Assembly (NCBI GenBank): GCA_014377145.1
Contig: JACMQE010000031.1
Location: 1-13,871, forward strand
Direction: 5' to 3'
DNA from: Glaciimonas sp.
GTDB lineage: Bacteria > Pseudomonadota > Gammaproteobacteria > Burkholderiales > Burkholderiaceae
DNA length: 13,871 nt
Shown here: positions 7,640-13,871 of the stretch, in pieces
Layout: every line of letters starts with the position of its first letter
Position numbering within the stretch: position 1 is the first letter of the stretch
Notes under the pieces: generated by a model
The model's database searches: none
The model's input: the letters and a program-made list of their open reading frames with translations, nothing else
Told to the model about the DNA's origin: nothing
Translations under genes and position numbers: made by a program

Positions 7640-8884
7640 ATGTTTGAAAAAAGCCATACCATCGCCAGCACTGATCCAGAATTGTGGAGCGCGATTCAGA
7701 AAGAAAACCATCGTCAGCAAGAACATATCGAGCTGATCGCGTCGGAAAACTACTGTTCACCAGCCGTCATGGAGGCGCAAGGAACACAGCTCACTAATAA
7801 ATACGCTGAAGGCTATCCAAGTAAGCGCTACTACGGCGGCTGTGAATTTGTTGACATCGTTGAGCAACTGGCAATTGATCGCATTAAAGAGTTGTTTGGC
7901 GCTGAAGCTGCCAACGTGCAACCGAATTCCGGTTCCCAGGCAAATCAAGGTGTTTTCTTTGCAGTCTTGAAACCCGGCGACACCATCATGGGCATGTCTT
8001 TGGCAGACGGCGGCCACTTGACCCACGGCATGGCATTGAATATGTCTGGCAAATGGTTTAATGTCGTTTCTTACGGTCTCAATGAAAAAGAAGAAATTGA
8101 TTACGACGCGCTTGAGCGCCTGGCGCATGAAAAGAAACCTAAGTTGATAATTGCTGGGGCGTCTGCCTATGCATTACGCATCGATTTTGAGCGTATATCC
8201 AAAGTAGCGAAGGCGATTGGCGCTTATTTTATGGTCGACATGGCGCACTATGCCGGATTGATTGCAGCGGGCGAATACCCTAACCCAGTACCTTACGCTG
8301 ACTTCGTTACCTCGACCACGCACAAATCGTTACGTGGCCCTCGCGGCGGGATCATTTTGATGAAGGCTGAGCACGAAAAAATCATTAACTCAGCAATTTT
8401 TCCTGGAATTCAAGGCGGCCCGTTGATGCACGTGATTGCTGCTAAAGCGGTTGCTTTCAAAGAAGCGCTGACTCCGGAATTCAAGGCTTATCAACAACAA
8501 GTCGTAAAGAATGCTGATGCATTGGCTAAAGCACTGATTACGCGTGGTTTGCGTATTGTATCCCGCCGTACTGAGTCGCACGTGATGCTGGTTGATCTGC
8601 GTGCCAAGAATATTACCGGTAAAGAAGCGGAAGCCATTCTCGGTGCAGCGCATATGACTTGCAACAAGAATGCGATTCCTAACGATCCCGCAAAGCCATT
8701 CGTGACCTCAGGTATCCGGATCGGTAGTCCTGCGTTGACGACGCGTGGTTTTAAAGAAGCAGAAGTCACCAAGATCGGAAATTTGATCGCAGACGTACTA
8801 GATAACCCAAATGATGCAGCTACCATCGAACGGGTCAAAGTTGAAGTTAAGCAATTGACGGATGCGTTTCCTGTATATGGTTAA
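7640..8884 (+). CDS. glyA: Serine hydroxymethyltransferase
   Basis: GlyA is the cytoplasmic PLP enzyme that converts serine and tetrahydrofolate to glycine and 5,10-methylene-tetrahydrofolate, the main one-carbon source for purines, thymidylate and methionine. Taking the ATG at 7640 gives 414 residues, close to the 417 of E. coli; the in-frame TTG at 7628 would add four residues (MEYL) and is less likely. Motifs in order: [13 protein letters not shown] (31-43), [17 protein letters not shown] (53-69), [10 protein letters not shown] (93-102), GHLTHG (125-130), [12 protein letters not shown] (198-209) and [12 protein letters not shown], whose lysine (K229) forms the PLP Schiff base. GGA at 7630-7632 is a weak ribosome site. 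nrdR follows on the same strand after 199 bases, so they need not share a transcript. Confidence 0.97.
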   Translation: MFEKSHTIASTDPELWSAIQKENHRQQEHIELIASENYCSPAVMEAQGTQLTNKYAEGYPSKRYYGGCEFVDIVEQLAIDRIKELFGAEAANVQPNSGSQANQGVFFAVLKPGDTIMGMSLADGGHLTHGMALNMSGKWFNVVSYGLNEKEEIDYDALERLAHEKKPKLIIAGASAYALRIDFERISKVAKAIGAYFMVDMAHYAGLIAAGEYPNPVPYADFVTSTTHKSLRGPRGGIILMKAEHEKIINSAIFPGIQGGPLMHVIAAKAVAFKEALTPEFKAYQQQVVKNADALAKALITRGLRIVSRRTESHVMLVDLRAKNITGKEAEAILGAAHMTCNKNAIPNDPAKPFVTSGIRIGSPALTTRGFKEAEVTKIGNLIADVLDNPNDAATIERVKVEVKQLTDAFPVYG

Positions 8885-8985
8885 TAGGCATTGCTGATAC
8901 TTGAATACCTATTGTTGTCATAAATATGTATTTGGGACATTTGCATATTTGCTGAAGTAATAAACGTAATAAACGATGGGGCCCA

Positions 8986-9016
8986 TTCTAGTAGCCATAG
9001 AACAGGCGTATATAAT
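8986..9016 (+). promoter_or_regulatory. Possible promoter of nrdR
   Basis: A perfect -10 hexamer TATAAT lies at 9011-9016, 67 bases before the nrdR ATG. No good -35 sits at 16-18 bases; TTCTAG at 8986-8991 with a 19-base spacer is the nearest and is poor. The hexamer lies in an AT-rich run, so it could be chance. Confidence 0.35.
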
Positions 9017-9083
9017 ATAGTGATAAAAAAACCAAATAACAGAAGCAGAGCGTCGATCCACCGTCATACATATTGCTGCCATT

Positions 9084-9548
9084 ATGAAATGTCCGTTCTG
9101 CCAACATGAAGAAACCTCAGTTCTCGATACTCGCGTGTCGGAAGAGGGCGATACTATTCGTCGTCGTCGTCGTTGCATAAAATGCGATAAACGATTTACT
9201 ACGCACGAACGAATTGAATTGGTGATGCCTGTCATCGTCAAGAAAAATGGCAGTCGCACGGAATTTGATACTCGCAAGCTACGCGCCAGTTTGATGTTGG
9301 CGCTCCGTAAGCGCCCTGTATCCGCTGAGTCAATCGACGAAGCATTGCAAAAAATAAAAGAAAAATTGCTTGCTAGTGGCGAACGTGAAGTGATTTCCGG
9401 TCATGTCGGCGAATTGGTTATGTATGAATTAAAATGGCTAGATAAGATTGCGTATATCCGATTTGCCTCGGTATACAAAAACTTTGAAGATGTCGCAGAA
9501 TTTCAAAAGATGATCGAAGAATTTTCAGGCCCTGCCCGAAAAAAATAG
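9084..9548 (+). CDS. nrdR: Transcriptional repressor NrdR
   Basis: NrdR is the zinc-containing repressor that senses dATP/ATP and shuts down ribonucleotide reductase genes by binding paired NrdR boxes in their promoters. The 154-residue product has the N-terminal zinc ribbon with cysteines C3, C6, C31 and C34 (MKCPFC and CIKC), the arginine-rich IRRRRRC stretch used for DNA contact, and an ATP-cone at about 46-136 ([44 protein letters not shown]). Family length is about 150 residues, so it is complete. No strong Shine-Dalgarno precedes the ATG, but the zinc ribbon starts at residue 3, so the start is secure. Its neighbour glyA is a usual partner in proteobacteria. The targets (nrd operons) are not in this window. 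Confidence 0.96.
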   Translation: MKCPFCQHEETSVLDTRVSEEGDTIRRRRRCIKCDKRFTTHERIELVMPVIVKKNGSRTEFDTRKLRASLMLALRKRPVSAESIDEALQKIKEKLLASGEREVISGHVGELVMYELKWLDKIAYIRFASVYKNFEDVAEFQKMIEEFSGPARKK

Positions 9549-9644
9549 CGGACTTAATTTTACACTGAACTTGCTACTGCTTCCCTTTGGAGAGTAGTTT
9601 AAATGTAATAAAAAGCGTTAGTATTCGCGCCTCCTTCAGTCGAT

Positions 9645-10225
9645 GTGAAGCCGGTTTTTATGCTCCACTCCTTCATTATTTCCAAATTATTCAACGCTTC
9701 TTCATCTTTTAAGCTCCGCTCTTGTTTTACGTTGATCGAACTATTGTTAACGATGACCATCATGAGTATTCTAATGACGATTGGTGCGCCATCGAGGTGT
9801 GATTTGATCCTCGAAACACGGTTGAGAGTCAACGTTCATCAATTTATTGCAGTGGCAATGCTGGCACGCACCGAGGCGATCAAGCGTGGTCGGCCCATTG
9901 TGTTTTGTCGCAGCGTTGTTGCCAGTCGGATAAAAAAGCATGCTGCCTCGACAGCAGCATTGCCAAATGCAGCATTCTCGACTGGGGTAGCGGCTTTATA
10001 TTGATTGATGAGGCTGAGGATCAGGTCCTGCTACGCCAGGGCGCATTGAACGAAAGTATCATCTTGGTTGGGAAAAATAAAGCGATAAAGTATGACTGTC
10101 TCGGCAGACCAAGCAGCACTATTACTAGTCTGGTATTTAGTCATGACAATAAATTTGAACGTATTGTATGCATTAGTCGTATTGGCCGTATGCGAGTGTT
10201 GCCAGGAAAAATAGAATACAAATAA
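9645..10225 (+). pseudogene. fimT: FimT/GspH-like minor type IV pilin (frameshifted)
   Basis: This is a decayed minor pilin of the FimT/GspH class, which in intact form primes type IV pilus assembly and, in some species, binds DNA. A basic leader from GTG 9645 leads into the class III signal FTLIELLLTMTIMSILMTIGAP. The residue before the phenylalanine, an obligatory glycine for prepilin peptidase, is cysteine here (TGT, one change from GGT). The core LRVNVHQFIAVAMLARTEAI follows, then RPIVFCRSVVAS. Around 9915-9935 there is a net one-base loss, and the C-terminal half continues in another frame: CCLDSSIAKCSILDWGSGF, LLRQGALNESIILV, LGRPSSTITSLVFS, ISRIGRMRVLPGK, ending at TAA 10223-10225. Frameshift and lost processing site both say non-functional. 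Whether it should be named fimT or another gspH-type pilin cannot be settled here. Confidence 0.8.
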
Positions 10226-10239
10226 AAAATTGCCGCCGC

Positions 10240-11130
10240 TTGAATAGCACAACGAGGACAGCTAGGTCTCGACAGCGCGGTATTACCTTTATTGAATTAT
10301 TGGTGAGTTTGCTAATTAGCTTTGTATTGATAGCGGCGGTGGCTAGTTTGTATTTAAGTAGCCACGCGAGCTATATTTTAAATGAGGATCGTCTGCGTTT
10401 GCAGCAGGATGGCCGTTACGCCATGTTATTGATAGAGGATAATTTACGGCAGGCAGAAAATTTGGGCATTTAAACTCGGCCAGTGTCGGCGCCGCCGAGG
10501 TCGATAGAACTGACTTTGTACGGGCAGGTGATAAACCGGGACAGGGATTACGTGGTTGCGATTTTGAATTTAATGATTCATTGAAGCAAGATTTTGGTTC
10601 AAAGCAGGGGATGGAACTGCCGAATTTGAAGTCGCCTATCGAGTTGCCGATAATGCCACAGGGAAAGATTGCAATGGCGCGAGAGCAGGTTTAATCGACT
10701 TGCCGTAAAGCCACCCAGCCTACCACCTTAGAAAGAAAGTATCCTTTGCCAGTAATAGATTTTTTGTAGCTACCCCTATTGGAAGTAAAACAAGGTCTCT
10801 ATATTGTCAAAGAAATACAAGCAATGGTCTTCGTATCGGGCAGCCAATCCTGGATAACGTAGAAAACATGCGGCTCACTTATGGGGTAGGCGGAATGCAT
10901 ACATTTTCTGCGCAACAGTTTTTGACGGCGGCAAAAGTCGATGGATTATCTTTAGATCAGCATCAAAACTGGAAGAGAGTAATCTGCGTTAAATTGTGTT
11001 TGGAATTGCGTACCAGTCAACGTGGCCTTGTTGGACAGTAGAATTACATGGATTGCAATATAAGGATCAGTTCGCAAGCGAGGGTTACCTACGCGCCGTA
11101 ATGACCAGTAATCGTGACAATACGCAATAA
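10240..11130 (+). pseudogene. pilW: Minor type IV pilin PilW (multiply frameshifted)
   Basis: PilW is a minor pilin of the PilVWX-PilY1 priming complex. From TTG 10240 a basic leader precedes the processing site RG/ITFIELLVSLLIS (glycine kept, +1 residue isoleucine in place of the usual phenylalanine, E5 kept), followed by AVASLYLSSHASYILNED and LRLQQDGRYAMLLI. Near 10460-10473 the frame slips, continuing HLNSASVGAAEVDRTDFVRAG; near 10600 it slips again to GTAEFEVAYRVADNATGKDC and hits a TAA at 10706-10708. From about 10748 a further frame reads FFVATPIGS, RIGQPILDNVENMRLTYGV, then VICVKLCLELRTSQRGL up to a TAG, and a last fragment GYLRAVMTSN ends at TAA 11128-11130. The total span corresponds to a full-length PilW, so it decayed in place. 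It directly follows the fimT-like remnant with no pilV between. Confidence 0.82.
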
Positions 11131-11143
11131 CGTTGGTGGCGGA

Positions 11144-11171
11144 TTGCCCTAGCTGCACAACGTAGTATAAA
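11144..11171 (+). promoter_or_regulatory. Candidate promoter for ribD-ribE
   Basis: TTGCCC (11144-11149) and TATAAA (11166-11171) are separated by 16 bases, 50 bases ahead of the ribD start. It lies just after the end of the pilW remnant, so ribD and ribE would not depend on the dead pilus operon. There is no FMN-riboswitch-like sequence in this leader. Confidence 0.5.
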
Positions 11172-11220
11172 TTTTAGCATTGTTGGTCCTGTTTTACTAC
11201 TTTCCTCAGGTTTTTACATC

Positions 11221-12306
11221 ATGGCGCACGCTGACGTATTTATGGCCCACGCATTGCGATTGGCTGAACAAGGGCTTTTTACAAGCGCTCCTAATCCCGC
11301 CATCGGCTGTGTTCTTGTCAAAGATGGTTTAGTTATTGGAGAAGGATTTACCCAACCGCCAGGGGGTAATCACGCCGAAATTCAGGCACTCAACGATGCT
11401 CGCGGAAAAGGTCACGATGTACGTGGTGCTACCGCCTACGTCACACTTGAGCCTTGCAGCCATTTTGGACGCACATCGCCATGCGTGGATGCGCTAATCT
11501 TTGCCGACCTTGCTAAAGTCATCGCGGCGATGGAAGATCCAAATCCACAAGTCGCAGGGCAGGGCTTTACACGACTCAGAGCAGCAGGAATTATCGTAGA
11601 GTTTGGTATGCTGGCAGAGCATGCGAGGGAACTTAATATAGGTTTTTTCACCCGCATGCAATATGGTAAGCCTTGGGTCCGGCTCAAGGTGGCAGTGAGT
11701 CTTGACGGAAAAACAGCGCTTTATAATGGACAAAGTCAGTGGATTACCTCTTCCGCAGCGCGGGAGGACGGCCATCTTTGGCGCGCGCGTGCGGGTGCCA
11801 TTCTGACAGGTATTGGCACTGTCAAAGAGGATGATCCGCAATTGACCGTGCGCGCAGTTCAGGTTACACATCAGCCCTTGCGCGTCATCATTGACAGCAA
11901 ACTGGGAGTTAATCTGAAAGCACGCATATTAAGAGGGGGGGCTGTGCTGATTTTTGCTGCGATAAACAATCCTGAAAAAAAAGCCCTGCTGCAAGCGCAC
12001 GGAGCTGAAGTCATTGTGATGCCCAATGCACAAGGAAAAGTCGATTTGCCGCAAGTGATATTCGCACTCGGCAAACGCCAGATTAATGAAGTGCATATTG
12101 AAGCCGGTGCCAAGCTGAATGCATCGTTGATTCGCGAAAGATGCATTGATGAATTACTAATCTATCTTGCGCCAAGTATTTTAGGTGATGCACGTGGGAT
12201 GTTTGATCTACCGAGCTTAGAAAATTTGAAAGACAAGTTTTCGCTGAAATTTCATCAGATCAAGCAAATTGGCGAAGATTTGCGTATACTTGCGAGATTC
12301 AAGTGA
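11221..12306 (+). CDS. ribD: Bifunctional diaminohydroxyphosphoribosylaminopyrimidine deaminase / 5-amino-6-(5-phosphoribosylamino)uracil reductase
   Basis: RibD carries out the second and third steps of riboflavin synthesis: deamination of the pyrimidine ring, then NADPH-dependent reduction of the ribose. The 361-residue product has an N-terminal cytidine-deaminase-type domain (about 1-145) with PNPAIGCVLV, the zinc and catalytic motif HAE (H51, E53) and LEPCSHFGRTSPC (zinc ligands C79 and C88). AAMEDPNP is also typical. The reductase domain (about 146-361) shows RLKVAVSLDGKTAL, WITSSAAREDGHLWRA, GIGTVKEDDPQLTVR and near the end VHIEAGAKLNASLI and IYLAPSILG. The family is about 360-370 residues, so both domains are complete. 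An AGG lies about 10 bases before the ATG. ribE follows after 18 bases, almost certainly on the same transcript. Confidence 0.96.
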   Translation: MAHADVFMAHALRLAEQGLFTSAPNPAIGCVLVKDGLVIGEGFTQPPGGNHAEIQALNDARGKGHDVRGATAYVTLEPCSHFGRTSPCVDALIFADLAKVIAAMEDPNPQVAGQGFTRLRAAGIIVEFGMLAEHARELNIGFFTRMQYGKPWVRLKVAVSLDGKTALYNGQSQWITSSAAREDGHLWRARAGAILTGIGTVKEDDPQLTVRAVQVTHQPLRVIIDSKLGVNLKARILRGGAVLIFAAINNPEKKALLQAHGAEVIVMPNAQGKVDLPQVIFALGKRQINEVHIEAGAKLNASLIRERCIDELLIYLAPSILGDARGMFDLPSLENLKDKFSLKFHQIKQIGEDLRILARFK

Positions 12307-12324
12307 CTTCTTATTTTTATACCT

Positions 12325-12948
12325 ATGTTTACTGGAATCGTCGCCGCAGTCGGCAAAATTACTGCAGTAAAAATGCAAGGTGAAAGTCCTGACGATGGCG
12401 TTTTACTGCAAATAGATGCAGGCAGCTTGCCGATGGAAGATGTAGCCCTTGGAGATTCGATTTCACTGAACGGTGCTTGCATGACCGTGACCGGAAAAAC
12501 TGATCTTGTCTTCACCGTTGACGTTTCGCGCGAAAGCCTGAATTGTACCGTTGGCCTGGATGCAGTGGGTGAGGTCAATCTGGAAAAAGCCTTAACGCTG
12601 GCTGATCGGTTAGGTGGTCATTTAGTGTCTGGTCACGTTGACGGCCTGGGTGTAGTGCAAAAGTTCGAACCAATCGGTGAATCGTGGGAACTGGTGATTC
12701 AGGCATCGCGTGATCTGGCAAAATACTTCGCTTACAAAGGTTCAATCGTGGTGAATGGTGTATCCCTCACCGTTAACCGTGTTGAAGATGCTACCGATAC
12801 ATGTTTTTTTTCTATTAATTTGATTCCTCACACTATGCAAGCCACCACTTTGCGACATCTGACGGTCGGTAAGCAGGTGAATCTGGAGGTGGATTTAATC
12901 GCGCGCTATGTTGAGCGAATGTTATCGGTGTTTGAGTCTGTCAAATAA
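12325..12948 (+). CDS. ribE: Riboflavin synthase, alpha subunit
   Basis: This enzyme dismutates two molecules of 6,7-dimethyl-8-ribityllumazine to riboflavin, the last step of the pathway (called ribC in E. coli). The 207-residue product starts with the invariant MFTGIVAAVG and consists of two similar lumazine-binding barrels, at about 1-97 and 98-195. The repeat is visible in GDSISLNGACMTV (43-55) against GSIVVNGVSLTV (139-150). The junction carries GGHLVSGHVDGLG (98-109). Length is typical. It is coupled with ribD by an 18-base gap; no ribosome site stands out. The usual further partners ribBA and ribH do not follow, as the next gene is a broken PXPV protein. Confidence 0.96.
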   Translation: MFTGIVAAVGKITAVKMQGESPDDGVLLQIDAGSLPMEDVALGDSISLNGACMTVTGKTDLVFTVDVSRESLNCTVGLDAVGEVNLEKALTLADRLGGHLVSGHVDGLGVVQKFEPIGESWELVIQASRDLAKYFAYKGSIVVNGVSLTVNRVEDATDTCFFSINLIPHTMQATTLRHLTVGKQVNLEVDLIARYVERMLSVFESVK

Positions 12949-12976
12949 GAATTGTCATCTCCCGTTCAGATAAGTG

Positions 12977-12997
12977 CAATGTATACCATACACATTG
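12977..12997. repeat. Imperfect inverted repeat downstream of ribE
   Basis: CAATGTATA at 12977-12985 is mirrored by TACACATTG at 12989-12997 with one G-T type mismatch and a 3-base loop. It lies 28 bases after the ribE stop. It is AT-rich and has no U-run, so it is a poor terminator; a binding site or chance are alternatives. Confidence 0.35.
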
Positions 12998-13041
12998 TTA
13001 CAAGTCTTACGAGTTGAGCATGGAAGGGTTGTGAATTTTTG

Positions 13042-13074
13042 GGTTTAATGTGGATATGGATCACACATTAAACC
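13042..13074. repeat. Perfect 11-bp inverted repeat ahead of the PXPV gene
   Basis: GGTTTAATGTG at 13042-13052 is repeated inverted at 13064-13074 around an 11-base loop. The right arm ends 13 bases before the ATG at 13088, so the hairpin would sit against the ribosome site (GGA near 13079-13081). It could be an operator or a translation-controlling leader hairpin. Confidence 0.6.
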
Positions 13075-13087
13075 ATCTGGAACTCCA

Positions 13088-13398
13088 ATGAATTTTTTTG
13101 CCTGGTGCGGCAGTTAGTCTGCTGGCAGCAGCAAGCCTGTTTTGGTCAGTAACGCCGGCAGTTGCTAGGATCCAAGTTGATTGGTCGGTAAATATCGGTG
13201 TGCCCGGCTCAGTTTTTTACCCGCCACCGCCGGTCTACTATCCCCCGCCAGCCGTATTATATGCACCGCGCCCTGTGTATGTGCCGCCGCCTGTTTACTT
13301 ACGTAGAGGCTTACCCCCCCCGGCATTGTTATCGCTATCCAGGCTGTTACCTTAGAGACTATGGCTGGCGTGAACGCGAATGGCGGGGGCGTGATTAG
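13088..13398 (+). pseudogene. PXPV-repeat exported protein (two homopolymer frameshifts)
   Basis: This is a small exported protein rich in Pro, Tyr and Val of the PXPV-repeat type, common in Burkholderiales and of unknown function. The ATG at 13088 opens MNFF and then meets a run of seven T (13093-13099); with six T the frame would continue as MNFLPGAAVSLLAAA, a normal signal peptide ending AVA. The body is in the frame of 13098: IQVDWSVNIGVPG, then FYPPPPVYYPPPAVLYAP and PVYVPPPVYLRRG. At a run of eight C (13314-13321) the frame is lost again; with seven C it would run on as PPRHCYRYPGCY and RDYGWREREWRGRD to TAG 13396-13398. Each lesion is one extra base in a homopolymer, so read error or slippage must be considered along with decay. 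No SD beyond GGA at 13079 is visible. Confidence 0.75.
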
Positions 13399-13734
13399 CG
13401 CATGTGCTATGATTGGTAACTCTACAAAATATAGAGAGCTTGCAACGACTTATGACAACACTCAATTTTTTTCATAAATGTGAATCAGTGATTATTTAGT
13501 TGCTTTTATATGCACTATTTCTGTTGTGGTAATTCTTTTAAATAGTAGATATGGTCAATGTCATTATTGGTGTGGCGTCCACTCTCTCTAATATGCCATT
13601 ACGGCTCAGTAAGCGTAACTGTTCCTCTATCCTGACCTTACTAGCACCGCTACAGAATCAATCCTCTCATTGAATGTAGCGCAGGTGTTTAGCCAGGGCG
13701 TCTTCAACTATTACCATTTTGTCGCTGTTTATTA
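13399..13734. other. Gap with a decayed minus-strand reading frame
   Basis: No intact gene is present in these 336 bases. On the minus strand, 13717 down to 13538, one frame reads from an ATG (MVIVEDALAKHLRYI) through two in-frame stops to KVRIEEQLRLLSRNGILERVD split over the rest, then TAA at 13538-13540. The helix-like, charged composition looks like old coding sequence. I do not recognise the family. The first 140 bases are AT-rich and featureless. Confidence 0.35.
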
Positions 13735-13871
13735 GGGCGTGTTGACATTTATTTCAATCAAAGTAACGAGGATGTGAGAGCCACGGAGGAAGCAAATCAC
13801 GAAGCGCGTTTGTCATAACGTGTAGCGACTCTCCTAAATGGTTTAGTATGCGCAAAAAACTGCTCTACTAC
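13735..13871 (-). mobile_element. End of an IS5-family insertion sequence (partial)
   Basis: The element enters the window at its transposase 3' end. The outer boundary is placed at GGGCGTGTTGACATTT (13735 on), which has the look of an IS5-family terminal inverted repeat and sits 14 bases beyond the transposase stop; it is preceded by TTA, a possible TA-type target. The other end lies outside the window, so the repeat pairing and the target duplication cannot be checked. Confidence 0.65.
13749..13871 (-). pseudogene. IS5-family transposase, C-terminal part with premature stops
   Basis: The minus strand encodes the C-terminus of a DDE transposase of the IS5 family. It reads VVEQFFAHTKPFRRVATRYDK, where the glutamate of VVEQ matches the position of the last catalytic acid, and FRRVATRYDK is the strongly conserved family tail motif. 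A TGA at 13797-13799 interrupts RAS*FASSVAL, and a second TGA at 13758-13760 falls where LLWLK would be expected (tryptophan TGG to TGA). The natural stop is TAA at 13749-13751. The gene continues past the window edge, so its N-terminal state is unknown. With the internal stop the conserved tail is lost, so activity is unlikely. Confidence 0.8.

Noticed and set aside
8883..8919. Hairpin after glyA (AATAGG ... CCTATT) as a terminator
   Set aside because: The stem is AT-rich with a mismatch and an 11-base loop, and no U-run follows; too weak to call.
12949..13087. FMN riboswitch after ribE or before ribD
   Set aside because: No conserved RFN core of the GGGCGGGG / CCCCACCGGCGG type is present in either leader.
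13695..13708. Near copy of the IS end (AGGGCGTCTTCAAC) 40 bases before the IS boundary
   Set aside because: Only the first seven bases match exactly before divergence, and it lies inside a protein-like minus-strand frame; probably chance.
13538..13717. Relaxase-like reading of the HLRYIQ fragment
   Set aside because: One short motif with the rest not matching is not enough to assign a family.
1..13871. CRISPR array, phage-defence or toxin-antitoxin locus
   Set aside because: No regularly spaced repeats, no cas, nuclease or toxin-type genes were found on either strand.

Overview
The window reads as a Burkholderiales chromosome, most likely Oxalobacteraceae or a close relative. This rests on the gene families and their order (tolQRAB-pal-cpoB with tRNA-Lys behind it, glyA-nrdR, fimT/pilW minor pilins, ribD-ribE, a PXPV-repeat exported protein). 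It is inference from recognition, with no database comparison. Base composition looks moderate rather than GC-rich, and several accessory genes are freshly broken. That pattern suggests a lineage in early genome erosion (host-restricted or bottlenecked), although part of it could be homopolymer error in the assembly.

Left end (about 63-1178, + strand): two overlapping short-chain chromate-transporter genes, both riddled with frameshifts. A long, nearly perfect hairpin at 1287-1332 separates them from everything on the minus strand and can act as a terminator in both directions. Next to it lies a minus-strand tRNA-Lys(UUU), driven by a promoter with perfect consensus hexamers.

Centre left (1496-6409, - strand): a complete Tol-Pal operon read tolQ, tolR, tolA, tolB, pal, cpoB. 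It encodes the proton-driven trans-envelope machine that constricts the outer membrane at division. The gene that normally heads this operon, ybgC, is present only as a pseudogene (6653-7110) with four in-frame stops and a frameshift, hidden in the gap between tolQ and glyA. The 12-bp inverted repeat between tolB and pal may tune pal expression.

Centre right (7640-12948, + strand): intact housekeeping genes glyA (serine hydroxymethyltransferase), nrdR (ribonucleotide reductase repressor), ribD and ribE (riboflavin synthesis). Between nrdR and ribD lies the wreck of a type IV pilus minor-pilin cluster: a fimT/gspH-like gene with one frameshift and a lost processing glycine, then a pilW with several frameshifts. 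pilV, pilX, pilY1 and pilE are not there.

Right end (12949-13871): a PXPV-repeat exported protein gene with two homopolymer frameshifts, a stretch with a decayed unidentified reading frame, and the 3' end of an IS5-family insertion sequence whose transposase has premature stops and runs off the window.

The contrast is consistent: envelope, one-carbon, nucleotide-regulation and vitamin genes are intact, while chromate transport, pili, YbgC, the PXPV protein and the transposase are broken. I found no CRISPR array, no phage-defence locus and no new multi-gene system. The most useful observations are the hidden ybgC pseudogene, the eroded pilus cluster and the unusual tRNA-Lys.
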